From Takakia lepidozioides (Eukaryota; Streptophyta; Takakiopsida; Takakiales; Takakiaceae), in assembly GCA_030704615.1 (NCBI GenBank), contig CM060734.1, forward strand, positions 7,192,001 to 7,256,000: a DNA stretch of 64,000 bases. The letters run 5' to 3'. The notes beneath the pieces are model-generated. The model was not told the DNA's origin and did no database searches. It saw only the letters and a program-made list of their open reading frames with translations. Positions 23,842 through 35,757 of the stretch are shown here, in pieces (the first letter of the stretch is position 1; every line of letters starts with the position of its first letter). The translations under genes and the position numbers were made by a program.

Positions 23842-24863
23842 TGTTGGAGGACTGTCTGGGACTTAGACACTTTTACTAGATCTGTGGGGTACCCTTAATT
23901 TTTGCACAGCCTGAGACCAACAGGAGCCTTAGGGGTGACAGCAATGCACTTTAGGGGGGGTTATACAGCCCGTCACAGCCAACACAGCCCGTCACAGTCC
24001 GACACAGCTCGTCACAGCCAACACAGCCCGTCACAGTCCAACACAGCCAGTCACAGCCAACACAGCCCGTCACAGCTTTGCACAGCCGACACAGCCCGAC
24101 ACAGCCCAACACAGTCGCACAGCCAGTCATAGCCCGACACAACCGGTCACAGTTTCACACAACCAGTCACAGCTTGACACAGTTGTCACGACCATAGGGA
24201 ACGGATAGCAGGACAGGGAACGACTGTGGGGAACAACACCTGCGAATGGAACATGTTAGTTCATGGATGACGGTTAGTGAGGGAAACGGTTAGAACAACG
24301 GGTAGGAAGATAAAGCTAGGAGCAAGGACTGGAAAAGGATGAATTCTTGGATCACTTCTTGGGGGAACCGCTGCTGGGGGAGGGACTTCGGACATCATTG
24401 GGAGAAATGAGGCAGAGAGCGTATCTCTGAGCAGAAAGAGGGAGAGCACGGAGTAGGAGGAGGACGATCTGTTGATGCTTAATGAATGCAGGCAGTAGAA
24501 TTGTAATGTAGAGCAGATTAGAGACTCCATGGCTTCAGCCTGATACTTGATAGATATTAATCTGATACACACTTCATACTCACACTATGTAGAGAGATCT
24601 GAGTGAAGCTGTGGAATGAATGGATGAGTTGATGGAATCCGATAGATTGATGAAGCAAACTGATACTTAATTACCAACAGTAAGATAATTAGCTAACATG
24701 AATGTGAGAAGGAAAACAAATAGGAAACACCCCCATGATACACTAGCTGTAGGTCATGACTGAATGTTCTGAGCGGGCTGAGTACTTAGAGATTTCCAAC
24801 TCTTCTATCTTGGAGTTTCCGCCTCGGATAGCGAAGGGATGGGTGAGTAAAAGCCGCGCGACA
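23842..24863 (+). repeat. 5' LTR with CACAGC minisatellite
   Basis: The 1,022-bp LTR carries a variable block of CACAGCC and TCACAGCC phrases at ~23968-24180. It differs from the 3' LTR mainly in the number of these units, with a few percent of point differences elsewhere. An ATG at 24756 opens the frame that continues into the internal region. Confidence 0.95.
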
Positions 24864-25451
24864 TTTAGCGACCATACTGGGGAACTGGGTCATGAACAAC
24901 CAGATGTGACAGGCATCTGGTGGGATCATGGTGGTTGGAGAATTAAAGAATTTGATGTGAATCAAATTCCTTGTGAAACTGAGAAGAAAAGATTGTCCAA
25001 ACGATTCTTCCAGAGGTTTTTGGAATTGCCAGACGGTTGTAAAGAAAACATTTTGAAGAGAGTGCATGATGCTGACCCTGAGTGGGGTCTGGAGAAAGGA
25101 GTGATAAAGATTTATCAGGTGGCCTGTAGAGGAAGAGCACGTTGGTTACCAACATTGGTTTATGTGATAGCATTGCTATCCATTAAGCGAGTAGAGTTTG
25201 AAGGCTGGGAGGAAAGAAAAGTGAATGTTTATACTCATATGCATGAAGAGCTTGTACTGGTAAAGAATTGGATTCCAAAGGATATTTTGTGGATCAAACT
25301 CACACCAAGAACAGCTCTCCAGACTTGTTTGCCATATGGTTATATGGTAACGGAGACTTCAAGTATAGCCAAGGGTGCATTGAAGCTTGAAAGAAACCCA
25401 GGCATATACGAGAGATATTACAGAAGAGAGTTTTGGTTAGTGCCACATTAA
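24756..25451 (+). CDS. ORF upstream of gag, starts inside LTR
   Basis: This 231-codon frame begins in the last 108 bp of the 5' LTR and runs through the LTR end into the internal region. The product looks like a real protein: KRFFQRFLELPDGCKENIL, EWGLEKGVIKIYQVACRGRA, a short hydrophobic piece (LPTLVYVIALLSI) and YERYYRREFWLVPH at the end. I do not recognise its family. Ogre/Tat elements are known to carry an ORF before gag, so a similar role is possible, but no sequence relation is claimed. The same ATG exists in the 3' LTR. Confidence 0.55.
   Translation: MTECSERAEYLEISNSSILEFPPRIAKGWVSKSRATFSDHTGELGHEQPDVTGIWWDHGGWRIKEFDVNQIPCETEKKRLSKRFFQRFLELPDGCKENILKRVHDADPEWGLEKGVIKIYQVACRGRARWLPTLVYVIALLSIKRVEFEGWEERKVNVYTHMHEELVLVKNWIPKDILWIKLTPRTALQTCLPYGYMVTETSSIAKGALKLERNPGIYERYYRREFWLVPH
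24864..24885 (+). promoter_or_regulatory. Candidate primer binding site
   Basis: Two bases after the LTR the sequence TAGCGACCATACTGGGGA (24866-24883) matches 12 of 18 positions of the tRNA-Asp type primer site known from several Tat/Athila elements (TGGCGCCGTTGCCGGGGA). The match is weak; the location is right. Confidence 0.35.
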
Positions 25452-25473
25452 AAAGAAATGAAAGACATGGGAC

Positions 25474-27420
25474 ATGAGTGATGAAAGAGAAGCTAGACGC
25501 CAGAGATATTCAGCAAAAAGATAAAGCTATCTGAAAGCTAATTATCCATATCTTTGGGAGAGAGGAATAGACATAGGGGAATCATCTGGACCTCTCACAC
25601 CATTAAGATCAGAGAGTACATCACCCATACCGAAAGAACTAGAGTTGGATGCCACTCCTTCTGTTTTTTTGCAAGAAAGATTAAGGGAATTGGTACGGGA
25701 AGAAGATCAATCACGAGGTGAAAGATCTGAGGTACATCCCTGGATAAAAGATTTGACAGAAATCTTTGATAAGAGTTGGCATGGAACACCAAAAGCAGGA
25801 ACTCCAGTTTCTGAATCGGAAGGTGAAGAAGGAGGAGAGGATGTGGCAGAGCCAACGGAGAGTTCAGACTCTCCAACACCATTGCAGTTGAGTTACATGA
25901 GTGAAGAAGAAACCCAAGGGCAGAACTTGGAGGATGAAAACAGAGAGAAGAAATTGGAAGAGGAAGAGTATGAAGAAGTAGACCCAACAGCTGAGGTTGA
26001 GACTACAACCAGGACATCCCAACCCGTTGGACCTGGATCAAGTGGAGCACTTGGTCACAGGCCAACGAAGGTGTCGGCTCAGGGGGATCAGGCGGGCTGC
26101 CTGGATCTGGCTCTGGGGGGACAGGGAGTGTGGGAAGTAGTGCAACGGAAGCTGGGAATACTGTGAATATCGTGGGGCCAGTAGCAGGGAGTGCTCAAGG
26201 GCCACCACTTGGTGAAAGATCCACCATAACAACAACAGGTCCTGAAGGACCAGCACCAGCAAGGGTGCCAGTACCTGTCAGTGGGCAGAAGGTAGGGCCA
26301 CAGATGGCGTTACAACCAACACGGGCAAAACCACCTTTTCCAATATATTCAGGAAAAGGGGATCCCGATGTACACATTAGCCAATTTGAGCACATGTGTA
26401 TAGTGAACAATGAGAATGGCGATGATGCCAAGATGAGATTGTTTCCTTGTTCACTTATCAAAAAAGCAAGTGAATGGTATGCAAGATTCCCTGATAATCA
26501 TTTCCTAACCTGGAATGGCTTGAATACAACATTCCGAAATGGGTTCAGGACAAGTAAAACTGAGGATGAAGTGTATGGAAGTTTACAACAGTTAAAGCAA
26601 AAGAAGCATGAAACTGTTGAGGAGTATATGGAAAAGATGGAATTGATGATGAAAAAGCTGGCTGCAGTACTAGCACCAGGTTTACAGAAGACTTGGTTTG
26701 TGAGTGGATTAAGACCAGAGTTGCAAAAGAAAGTGGATATGTTACCCCATAATACATTGGAGGAGGCATTTGAAATTGCAAACAGAATTGAGCAATTGGG
26801 AATGCTCAGGAGAGAGAAAAAGGAGGAAGAGGACTCTAAGGATGAGTCAGATGAAGAAGAAGAGCAAGAACTAAAAAGGAAGAGTAAGAGAAAGGAGAAG
26901 TTGAAAAGGGATAACTATGAGAAAAGATTTGAAGAAATCTTGAAGAAGTATGCCACAGAGGCTGCAACACATTGGAGGAAGGGTGTATGGTGTGCAAAGT
27001 GCTAGAATGAAGGCCATACCACCACAGAATGCCACATGAAGGAGAAACATTGTACTATCTGTAAAATGGATAACCATTCTACTGAGAATTGTTACTACAA
27101 CAGAAGGACAGTTGCAAGAGAACCTAGGCAAGTAAGGGTGCATCAGGTGCAGCCCCAGCCAAGAAGAAACAATGATCATGACCACTATGGTAGGTCTGGT
27201 GGTTATAACAATGGCATGGAAGGAGAGGTAATTCAAGAGGGAATTACCAAGGAAATTCCAGAGGCAACTATCAGGGTAATCCAAGGGGGAACTACCAACC
27301 CGGGAATCAGGATTACAGAAATAATCCAAGAGCAGACCAAGGGCGAGGACCCAATGGTGAAGAACTATGTTACTATTGTAATCAGCCAGGACATCGCAAG
27401 GCAACCTGTTCATTCTGGAT
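25474..27420 (+). pseudogene. gag with three zinc knuckles
   Basis: Gag forms the particle and binds RNA. A start at 25474 (MSDEREARRQRYSAKR) is followed at once by TAA; the frame reopens as an acidic region to ~26050, where a shift leads to the 26130 frame. The gag core is clear: FPIYSGKGDPDVHISQFE, SEWYARFPDNHFLTWNGL, GSLQQLKQKKHETVEEYMEK. Three CX2CX4HX4C knuckles follow. The first is cut by TAG at 27003 immediately after its second Cys (CAKC*NEGHTTTEC). The second is CTICKMDNHSTENC. The third, CYYCNQPGHRKATC at ~27364, lies in another frame after a shift near 27220 and a Gly/Asn/Arg-rich linker. The product is not functional as it stands. Confidence 0.85.
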
Positions 27421-27436
27421 AAGACACCAGAATGAG

Positions 27437-28494
27437 ATGAGAGCTCCTGTGAATGAGGGCCCAATGGTGGCAGCTCACATGGTTAGGCCATGTGTTGTAC
27501 CAGAAGTAAGTACAATGATAATAACCAGAAGCAAAGCCAAATTAATACCTCCAGTAGTTGAGGAAGATGATGATAATGAAGGTGGCAGTGATATGCCTGA
27601 AGATGAAGAGACTTGGAAAGATGAGAAAGAACTGCACAAGGAAGTGGCAGATACCATAAGGGAAATGCAGAAGAGTACTGATATTCCTGTGGCAGATTCC
27701 TCTGATTCTGATGGAGAAGAAGAAGTGAGTGAGGATGAAAGGAAGAAAGAAGATGCAGACATGCAAAGTAATGAAGAGACTTTGGCTGAAGTAATATGCC
27801 AGACCAAAGCAGAGATTACCATTGGACAGCTATTGGCTGTGGCACCTTATTGTAGGCACAGGCTGTATCAAGCAATCAATCAAATTGCCCAGGAGACAGG
27901 AAACACAGACCTGAATAGCAAGGTGACCAGTTATAATGTGAAGCCGGAAGAGCGAGAAACAGTCATGGACTTGATGATTCTATGCCAGTAATCCAATTGA
28001 GAATTGGAAGCACAGAACTAACTGATGTACTGATAGATGGAGGTTCTGGAGTAAATATCATGACAGACCAATTAAGGAAGGAGCTTGGTCTAAGTAACAT
28101 GAAACCAGCCCCATTTACAATAACAATGGCAGATCAAAGAAGTGTACAACCATTGGGATTAATAAGAGGAGTTAAGATACAGATACAGAAGATGATCTTT
28201 ATGATCACGGTAACTGTGTTGAAGATGGATGAAGTCATGGAGGCTTACTCCTTATTATTGGGACGTCCGTGGCTGAAACAGGCCAGGGTATTCCATGACT
28301 GGAATTCTCAGTTACTAACCGTGCATAATGGGATACACGAGATGCAAATTACCACAAAGAAATCTAGTAGATTACCTGCTACGAGAAGACCTCGAGGGGT
28401 CAGAGAGTATGACTGGATGAGGAGCAGGAAGCTACCTTGTTTGCAGCACACCCAGAGTGGGAGCAGGTTGCGGAGATGCGGCTGGAAAGCCTAA
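27437..28494 (+). pseudogene. Aspartic protease region of pol
   Basis: An acidic linker (27437-27960) is followed, after a frameshift near 27960, by a retropepsin-like domain in the 27982 frame. Motifs are VLIDGGSGVNIMTDQL (active-site Asp in DGGS), FTITMADQRSVQPLGLI and LLLGRPWLKQA..FHDWNSQ. The length of ~110 residues fits a retroviral-type protease. Cleavage of the Gag-Pol polyprotein would be its role. Confidence 0.8.
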
Positions 28495-28575
28495 GTTGTT
28501 TAAGAGGTATCTGCTGTGGTGTAGTGTCAGCAACACCAACTGAAGAGGAAACCAGCAGTTACCCATCACATTTCT

Positions 28576-29731
28576 ATGAAGAAAGAGAAGGAGAATGGAA
28601 ATCCTAGAGGAACCAGCCATGTGAGTTTACAGGATGAAGTGGTGACTGGTTGGACAATCACAGCTGATGAGCACGTGAGGGAAGTGAATGTGGGAACTAA
28701 AGAGGAACCGAGGATGGTGAAGGTAGGAGCTGATTTGGAGCTAGAATTCTTTGAAGAAGCTAAGAGCTTGTTCATCAAATACAGAGATGTATTTGCTTGG
28801 AGCTATGAGGATCTAAAAGGGATACCACCTGAAATCTGTCAGCATAAGATTGAACTGGAACCAGGGTCAGTACCAATCAAGCAGGCAAGGTACAGAATGA
28901 ATCCCAACTACGCACAGAAGGTTGGAGAAGAGATCAAGAAGTTGGCTGAGGCTAAGTTTATATACCCAATAGAGTATACAACTTGGTTGTCACCCATTGT
29001 GATAGTTCCCAAGAAGAATGGTAAACTAAGAGTATGTGTGAACTACAAGAAGCTGAATGCTTGTACGAAGAAAGATCATTTCCCTTTGCCATTCACAGAA
29101 GCAGTATTGGACACTGTGGCAGGCCATGAGATGTACTCATTCATGGATGGCTTCAGTGGTTATAATCAAGTGCAAGTGGCAGAAGAAGATCAAGGAAAGA
29201 CAGCTTTCATCACAGACTGGGTGCTTATGCATACAAAGTCATGCCCTTTGGACTTTGTAATGCACCAGCAACCTTTCAGAGAGTGATAAGTGAATCTTTT
29301 CATGAGTATCTGGATGATTTCATGCAGGTGTTCTTGGATGATTTCAGTGTGTACAGCTCTAAGAATGAGCACTTGCATAAATTGGAGTTATGTCTGGCCA
29401 GATGCAGGATGAGAGGTCTGGGCCTGAATCCAGAGAAGTGTACTTTTGTGTGAACTCAGGGGTGCTTTTGGGACACATTGTGTGTAAGAGGGGACTTCTT
29501 GTGGATCCCAGGAAGACAGAGGCCATTAAAGCCTCTCCACCACCAGTGAATGTTAAGAGTCTAAGGAGATTCCTTGGGCAAACCAGTTATTACAGAAGAT
29601 TTGTCAAAAGGTATGCACAAATAGCAGCACCATTGAGCAAGCTTCTGAAGAAAGATGCAGTGTTTGCATGGACAGCTGAATGTCAACAAGCTTTTGAGGA
29701 ACTTACACTGTCAGTAACAAGTGCTGATTAA
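28576..29731 (+). pseudogene. Reverse transcriptase region of pol
   Basis: The Ty3 reverse transcriptase is readable in three overlapping frames (28576-29286, 29241-29453, 29390-29731). Motifs in order: FAWSYEDLKGIPPEICQHKI, LSPIVIVPKKNGKLRVCVNY, YSFMDGFSGYNQVQVAEED, PFGLCNAPATFQR and the catalytic FLDD (MQVFLDDFSVYSS). The connection domain follows (GHIVCKRGLLVDPRKTEAIK, FLGQTSYYRRFVKRYAQIA). Frameshifts lie near 29220 and 29452, so the copy cannot make the enzyme from one frame. Confidence 0.9.
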
Positions 29732-30172
29732 CCCTCACTGGCATGTAGTATTTCATGTTCACTGTGATGCATCAGGAGAAGCGTTGGGAGCGGTGTTAGC
29801 CCAGAATGTTACAAGAAAATAGATTCACCTGTGTACTATGCTAGCAGGTTGATGAACAGTGTTGAAAGGAACTATAGCACAACTGAAAGAGAAGCACTGG
29901 CAATGATTTATGCAGTCAAAAAATTCAGGCATTACCTATTGGGAAGAAAGTTTATGTTTTATGTGGATCACCAGGCTCTGATATATCTGGTGAACAAACC
30001 TTTGATAAGTGGAAGGATAGCGAGGTGGTTAATAATCTTGCATGAGTTTGAGTTCGAAGTTGTTTACAAGCCTGGCCGTTTGCATCTTGTGGCAGATCAT
30101 TTGTCACGACTAACAACAGGAGAGGCCGCCACAGGAGTAGACGATCAGTTACCTGATGCGAGTTATTTGTAA
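29732..30172 (+). pseudogene. RNase H region of pol
   Basis: The RNase H part shows DASGEALGAVLAQN near 29770 (first catalytic Asp), then YYASRLMNSVERNYSTTERE (catalytic Glu) and FYVDHQALIYLVN (catalytic Asp) in the 29831 frame, ending VADHLSRL. A TAG at ~29819 and frame changes near 29730 and 29830 break it. I see no second, archaeal-type RNase H, which Tat elements often carry. Confidence 0.85.
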
Positions 30173-30308
30173 TGGAGGTGCAAGGAAGTGCAGATGAAGG
30201 TTAGATTGGCAGTGGCCAATCAGATACTACCTTACTCATGGTCAATGCCCACCTAGTTATGGTAAGGAGCAGAGGAAGAGAATCGCTATCAAAGCTTTAC
30301 CTTATACT

Positions 30309-31480
30309 ATGGTAGGAAGCAGAATGTATAAGCTAGGACCTGATGGAGTACTAAAACGATGCTTGTACCACCATGAAGTAAATAAAGTTTTGGAGGAAGT
30401 TCATAAAGGAGTGGCTGGAGGTCATTTTGGAGAAGAGACTACCAGTAGGAAGATACTACTCGCAGGTTACTGGTGGCCTACTTTGTTCAAAGATGTACAC
30501 AAGTATTGTCAGAGTTGTGATGAATGTCAGAGGCTAGGACCTTTGCAGAGATCTGGAAGGATGGCCTTGCATCCTACAATGCCTATGGAACCATTTCAGA
30601 AATGGGGACTAGACTTTGTTGGACGATTAACCCACCAGCCAAGAATACACGGAACAGGTACATAATTACAGCCACTGATTATACTACGAAGTGGGTGGAA
30701 GCTAAAGCTTTGAGGGACAACACAGCCAAGTCCACAGCAAGGTTCCTATATGAGAACATACTTACACGATTTGGCTGTCCCTTGGAATTTATCAGTGATC
30801 AGGGAAGTCACTTCATTAATGAGACCATTGAATTATTGACTAAAGAGTTCATGATTGTGCATAGGAAGAGTACAACATATTACCCACAGGGTAATGGACA
30901 GGCAGAGGCTACCAACAAAATACTATGTACTATCTTGGCTAAGATAGTCAATGCAAACAGAACGGATTGGATACAAAGCTGCTGACAGCTTTGTGGTCAT
31001 ACAGGACTTCATATAAAGTCATCACTAAGTATATACCATTCCAATTAGTTTATGGTATGGAAGCCTTACTTCCAGTGGAATTCCTGTTACCTACCATGAG
31101 AACGGAGTGGGGAAAGAGAATGGAATTGCAAGATTCCATTAAGGTCAGGAAACATGAATTATACCATGTGGAAGAAGTACGTGCTGATGCAGCTGATAAT
31201 ATGACAAGAATTCAGATGAAGAGGAAGGAACAGTTTGACGAAAATAAGTTAAAAACTTTTAAGACGGGAGATTTGGTTCTATGGTTGCAGAAGAAGGGAA
31301 AAATTAAAGCTTCTAAGCTTAAATCACCATGGAAAGGACCTTATGTCATACAAAAGATGTATGATAACAACACTGCCATGTTACAAACCATTAACAAAGA
31401 AATGCTGGGAAGAGTCAATGCCAATAAGTTAAAGGGATACAGTGGTATCCATGACAAACCATTGCAGCATGATTTGCATG
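30309..31480 (+). pseudogene. Integrase region of pol
   Basis: The HHCC zinc-binding domain is at 30400-30535 (HKGVAGGHFGEET, then CQSCDECQRLG). The core domain in the 30524 frame has TATDYTTKWVEA (first Asp), ISDQGSHFINE (second Asp) and NGQAEATNKI (Glu), so all three catalytic residues remain. The C-terminal part is in the 30967 frame (LVYGMEALLPVEFLLPTMR, KSPWKGPYVIQKMYDNN). Shifts near 30640 and 30970 separate the parts. The tail is nearly the same as the fragment at 11606-11955. Confidence 0.9.
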
Positions 31481-31569
31481 TTGAAACGCAAGAGCAGTCA
31501 CGGGCTGCGCCAGTGTTACCAACGGAGTATGGAGCACTTGTCGCTAGGCCAAGCATATATGACCAGGGC

Positions 31570-31893
31570 GGGCAGAACAAACGTGACACAGCCTATCACA
31601 GCCCATCAAGGCGAAACACAGCCTATCACAGTCCATCACGACGTGACACAGCCTATCACAGCCTATCAAGGCGAAACACAGCCTATCACAGCCCATCAAG
31701 GCAAAACACAGCCTATCACAGCCCAGCACGGCGCAACACAGCCTATTACAACCTACCACCGCGTGTCACAGCCTATCACAGCTTACCACAGTGCATCACA
31801 GCCTATCACAGCTTACCACAGTGCATCACAGCCTATCACAGCGTACCACAGTATGACACAACCTGTCACAGCTCAACACAGCCTACTAGGGTT
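31570..31893 (+). repeat. 30-bp minisatellite inside pol frame
   Basis: About ten units of 30 bp with the phrase CACAGCCTATCACAGCCCAT follow integrase without closing the frame, adding a ten-residue repeat (NTAYHSPSRR and variants). The DNA phrase is related to the CACAGCC block in the LTRs. The frame continues to a TAA at 32842. Confidence 0.9.
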
Positions 31894-33585
31894 ACACGAT
31901 CCATAGAATCAGTGACAGGTGGACGCCCAATAACTTCAGGAAAATGGCCGACGGAAGAAAGGACGGAAACCGGTTTAAAAATAGATACGTGGAAGTCAGG
32001 GCGCGACACACAGCTGAGAAGGAAGTGCAAGAACAGGTGTCATCAAGAAAGAGGACAAAGATGGCCGTCAAAGTACCTACTTAGCGCGTCAATTCGGATG
32101 AATGGCGGGCCCATTAATGAATACGGAAAAAGGGGAACGGAACAAACAACAAGTACAGAAAAACGAAATTCTTGTCACATGTGTGATCCTAGTGGACAAT
32201 CCAGCAGGGAAAGCCCACTAAAGAAAATTAAATTTAAAATCCAGTCACAGCGGTTACAGCCAATTGAAAACCAAAAAAAGGATCAAGAAATTAAAGGGAA
32301 TTTAAGCACAAGAGTCGGCGTCGTTCTAAGTAACGGGCGTCTCGACGGGACAAACCATCAATGCTATAGCTTGGAAGCTATGGAGGAACTAACAGACTAT
32401 ACGCTCGCAATATTACTTACGCAGTGGCATAGACACGAAAGAATAGAGCGAAGCTTTTCTCTTGATCGATGCTTGCAAGCCCCGCAGGCTTACAAGAAAT
32501 TACCCATAGCTTTTTGTGGCAACCATACGTTTATGCTTTGTGCCTTGCAAGCATTTCTTCAATTGTTACAGCCAAAATATTTCTGTGGGTCTAGAATGAA
32601 GAGAGTGAGAGGAATGGAGGAAATCAAGGTGAAGAGCACCACAATCCGGCAGAAACAAACGATTGCTACTCCACAGGCGGTACAGTTACTGAAGGAGCTG
32701 CGATTGCAAGGATTGCAAAGCAAAGATTGGACATTGCACCATAGACAATACATGTTACAATTCTTGCAGAACTTTGAGCCAAGGACAGGAGCAACAATGG
32801 TGAAGGGAGTTGAATTAGTAATTACTCCCCTATACCTACAGTAATTGTTTCGATTGCCAGCAGGTCAAGTGCATGTGGAGGAGCACAGGGCAAGACTGCA
32901 AATAGGGGACTTATTCCAAGAAGGGAGTTTCTTTAAAACTCAAGGTTATGCTTGTACCAAGGCCGTGTACCCAGGGCTAAGGGAGGTAGGCCAGGTATTG
33001 AACGTTCTGTTTGCCATGAAACAGAACCAGCAGTATTTGAGCAGATCCTTCACAGAAGAAATACTCAAAGCCCTGAGAGGAGAAGAGGTAGAATGGGCGG
33101 ACATAATGTACAACGCACTGGTAGAGGAGATGAAAAGATTACAGGGTACTGCCGCAAAATCTCCTATCATAGTGTCTGGCCCAATCATTGCTCAAATAAT
33201 TCTTGATTCTGGCATACTTGATGCTCGAGAAAGAAAGGAGATGGGAGTGTTTGAGCCAGAAACCACTGCAATGGAAGAGCAAGGCTCTTCACACAGTGAG
33301 GGTGGACTGGCAGGGCAACCCGAGAATAAGAGACAGAGGCGGGGAAAGACTGTAGTGGCGGATCCACTGGCTTCACGGAATCCGCATGATAATGTTTCCC
33401 AAGTTTTTGTGCAGGAAGGGGCACAGCAGCACATAGAACTGCTATTACTGGAAGCAGGACCTTCAGAGAGGGAAGAGGAAGTTACTTCAGTATCACAGCA
33501 GCCAGAGGATCGGCTTGTCACAAGGTTACCACAAGTTGTCCATGCAGTTCAACCAGAAATAATTGATTTAGAAAAGAAGGGTTAG
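31894..33585 (+). CDS. Post-integrase ORF, first part
   Basis: The frame that holds integrase and the minisatellite goes on to 32844, then, after one TAA, in the same frame to 33585. The part from ~32350 looks like a folded protein: IAFCGNHTFMLCALQAFLQL, LHHRQYMLQFLQNFEPRTGA, ALRGEEVEWADIMYNALVEE, SPIIVSGPIIAQIILDSGIL. This last stretch resembles in style the 'putative plant transposon protein' domain found after integrase in Athila/Tat elements, though I cannot verify it. The TAA at 32842 may be a simple mutation. No signal peptide or membrane anchor is evident, so an envelope protein is not supported. Confidence 0.5.
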
Positions 33586-33605
33586 ATATTCCCACTACAG
33601 AACAG

Positions 33606-35719
33606 GTGGTGGCAGAAATTGAGAAGGGGGACCTTCTCTATGAATATTCTGGTATGGTCAAGGACATAGTGATTCCGGAGGTGCAACGGTTGTCCAAGGG
33701 AAACCCTGCGGTGCATATAATACACACACCTGTGAAGGAGGTACCACAGGTAGAATGTCAAAACACTGCAGCACCGGTGACGGATGAAGTGGTTCAGGAA
33801 GAAAATCTGGTGGGGCAATGGCCTGAATGGTTCGTAAGGCATCACACTGTTGAGGATCAGGGAGAACAGCAGCAAGCTCACCAAGATGACCCTCAACAGG
33901 CTATGCTTATGAGTTCCATAAGCAGGACACTGAATTTGTTGGGTACTTATGTCAAATCCCATGTTCCCACTACTCAATTGGCAGCTTTGAGGGAGGAACT
34001 CAGGAAAGATTTTGAGGCTCGACTTGCCACAGAGGCACATCCTGGAGTTGCAACAAACGGACATGGCCAATAGAAATGAAATCTCGGTCACTAACAAGGC
34101 TTGGAAGGAAGCCAATAATCTACTTGTTACCTATGCAAATTTGGTTGAACCTCATGCGAAGTGCATGGAGGCTTTACAACAGCAGTTAGATGTGTACAAA
34201 CTTAGAGAGGAGCACACTCTCAGAGGAACCACAAGCAACTTGGTGGATAACCACCTTATGCAGGTCTGGTTAGCACAAGGGCCAGTGGAGGGCAAAGCAC
34301 CACGAAAGCTCACCCAAAGCGAGATGAATGAGCTCAGGCTGCAAGTGCAGAACATTGCCACAACTACTATAGACAATGTCTATAGTAGGATAGCGGAGTT
34401 ACAGGAGGATGTAGACGGCCTGCAGACTCAAGTGGAGGACCTCACTTCAAATATCGACAAGAGAGTCTATATACCTGAGGAACAACTAATGGCTTCTTAT
34501 TTACAAGCCAGAACTTTGGCTTTTCAGTCTTCTTCACAGGAGGTGCAGGAGATGCCAATGGTACAAGAGCCAGTACCACCAACACCACAACAAGTCACTG
34601 TGCCAGTTGACCCTTTTGTTAATACAGCCACACCACAGCCACCACAGCCTGAGGTATGGGGGAATGCTGCTTTTAACCCACCTAAAACTCCAGCTGCAAG
34701 GGAGTACAGTAGGGCTATGATTATGTCCTTCAACCAAATTCCCATTGTGTTGGATTTGGCTTGGAAAGAATTTAGTCCTCCGCAATCATTAGCACATTAC
34801 TATCAAATCATGCGCATTTGGCTGCCAGTGGCAACTAGGACTAAAGTTCTTCCGAACAATCGACCAATAGAGGATCATCACTTTACACAATACTGGCATG
34901 AGGCAGGTACCATGTTGAAGGAATTAATTGCCTTCCAAGTTGTACATGGATTCATTTATACCAAGACCAAGGAGGTAGCAAGTATTGTCATGGGCTGTGG
35001 GGTATACTACGCTGCTTGTTTTCTGGTACATTACCACATTGAGCAGCACAAGATACAATCGCGCTTTCTGAGTTATTCCAGTGGGGATCATTGGGTTCTT
35101 ACCTTCAGTGCCACCTCATATGTACCTATATGAGGCAAAAGTTATGATGCAAAAGGATTCTCAAATTCGTTCATGGTTTCATGCGGCCTGGAACAATTTG
35201 TCAACACAGAAATTCGGCCCTGATGATATTTTCTTTAAGGGACATGAGGCATGGAAATACTTGCACAATTCACAAGTTATTGGTACCCCACTCACCTGGA
35301 CAGACAAGGAGCTCAGCGTCTTCACCAATTTTACCATTCAGCGTTTACAGCAAGTTTTAAAGTTTAAACTTCCAGACATGATAGGACAACATTATATGCC
35401 CCAGAGGATTCCACAAAAAGTTCGGCAGTTAAAACACTTGAGAGGCGATGAGGATTCTGATACAACTGTTTCTTCAGCGGACTCTTTTGACATGGGAGAA
35501 GACTATGCAATTCAGATGGCAGAGAAGAAACGACGGGGGTCTCCTATGCCTGAAAGATTACCTCGATATCAGCCTCCGGAGGGCCTTACATATCCAGGTA
35601 GTGTTCAATCATCTCCGTCAATCAGTGACAGACCTCGGGCTCGTACACACAGTCCGCCACGAAACTCTCAACGTCATAAAGGTGCTCGCTCACAAAGGTT
35701 TGCTAATCCCAATCAGTAA
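33606..35719 (+). CDS. Post-integrase ORF, coiled-coil part
   Basis: Three frames (33606-34073, 34012-35133, 35081-35719) read on from one another by frameshifts near 34060 and 35100 and appear to be one former protein of ~700 residues. A heptad-rich piece (DNVYSRIAELQEDVDGLQTQ) predicts a coiled coil. Next come a Pro/Thr/Gln-rich linker, then a compact region (ALHYYQ-like LAHYYQIMRIWLPVATRTK, FQVVHGFIYTKTKEVASIVM) and an Arg/Ser/Pro-rich tail. I do not recognise it. It sits just before the polypurine tract. Structural or targeting roles are possible; nothing in the sequence decides. Confidence 0.5.
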
Positions 35720-35757
35720 ACCGTGAGGACACGGCTTTTTGAGAGGGGAAAGGGTAA

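Noticed and set aside
23951-24180. CACAGC block as a CRISPR array
   Set aside because: Units are short, without distinct spacers, variable in length and located inside an LTR of a plant retrotransposon.
33582-35719. Envelope gene in the Ty3 element
   Set aside because: No signal peptide, glycosylation-rich ectodomain or membrane anchor is apparent in the post-integrase ORFs.
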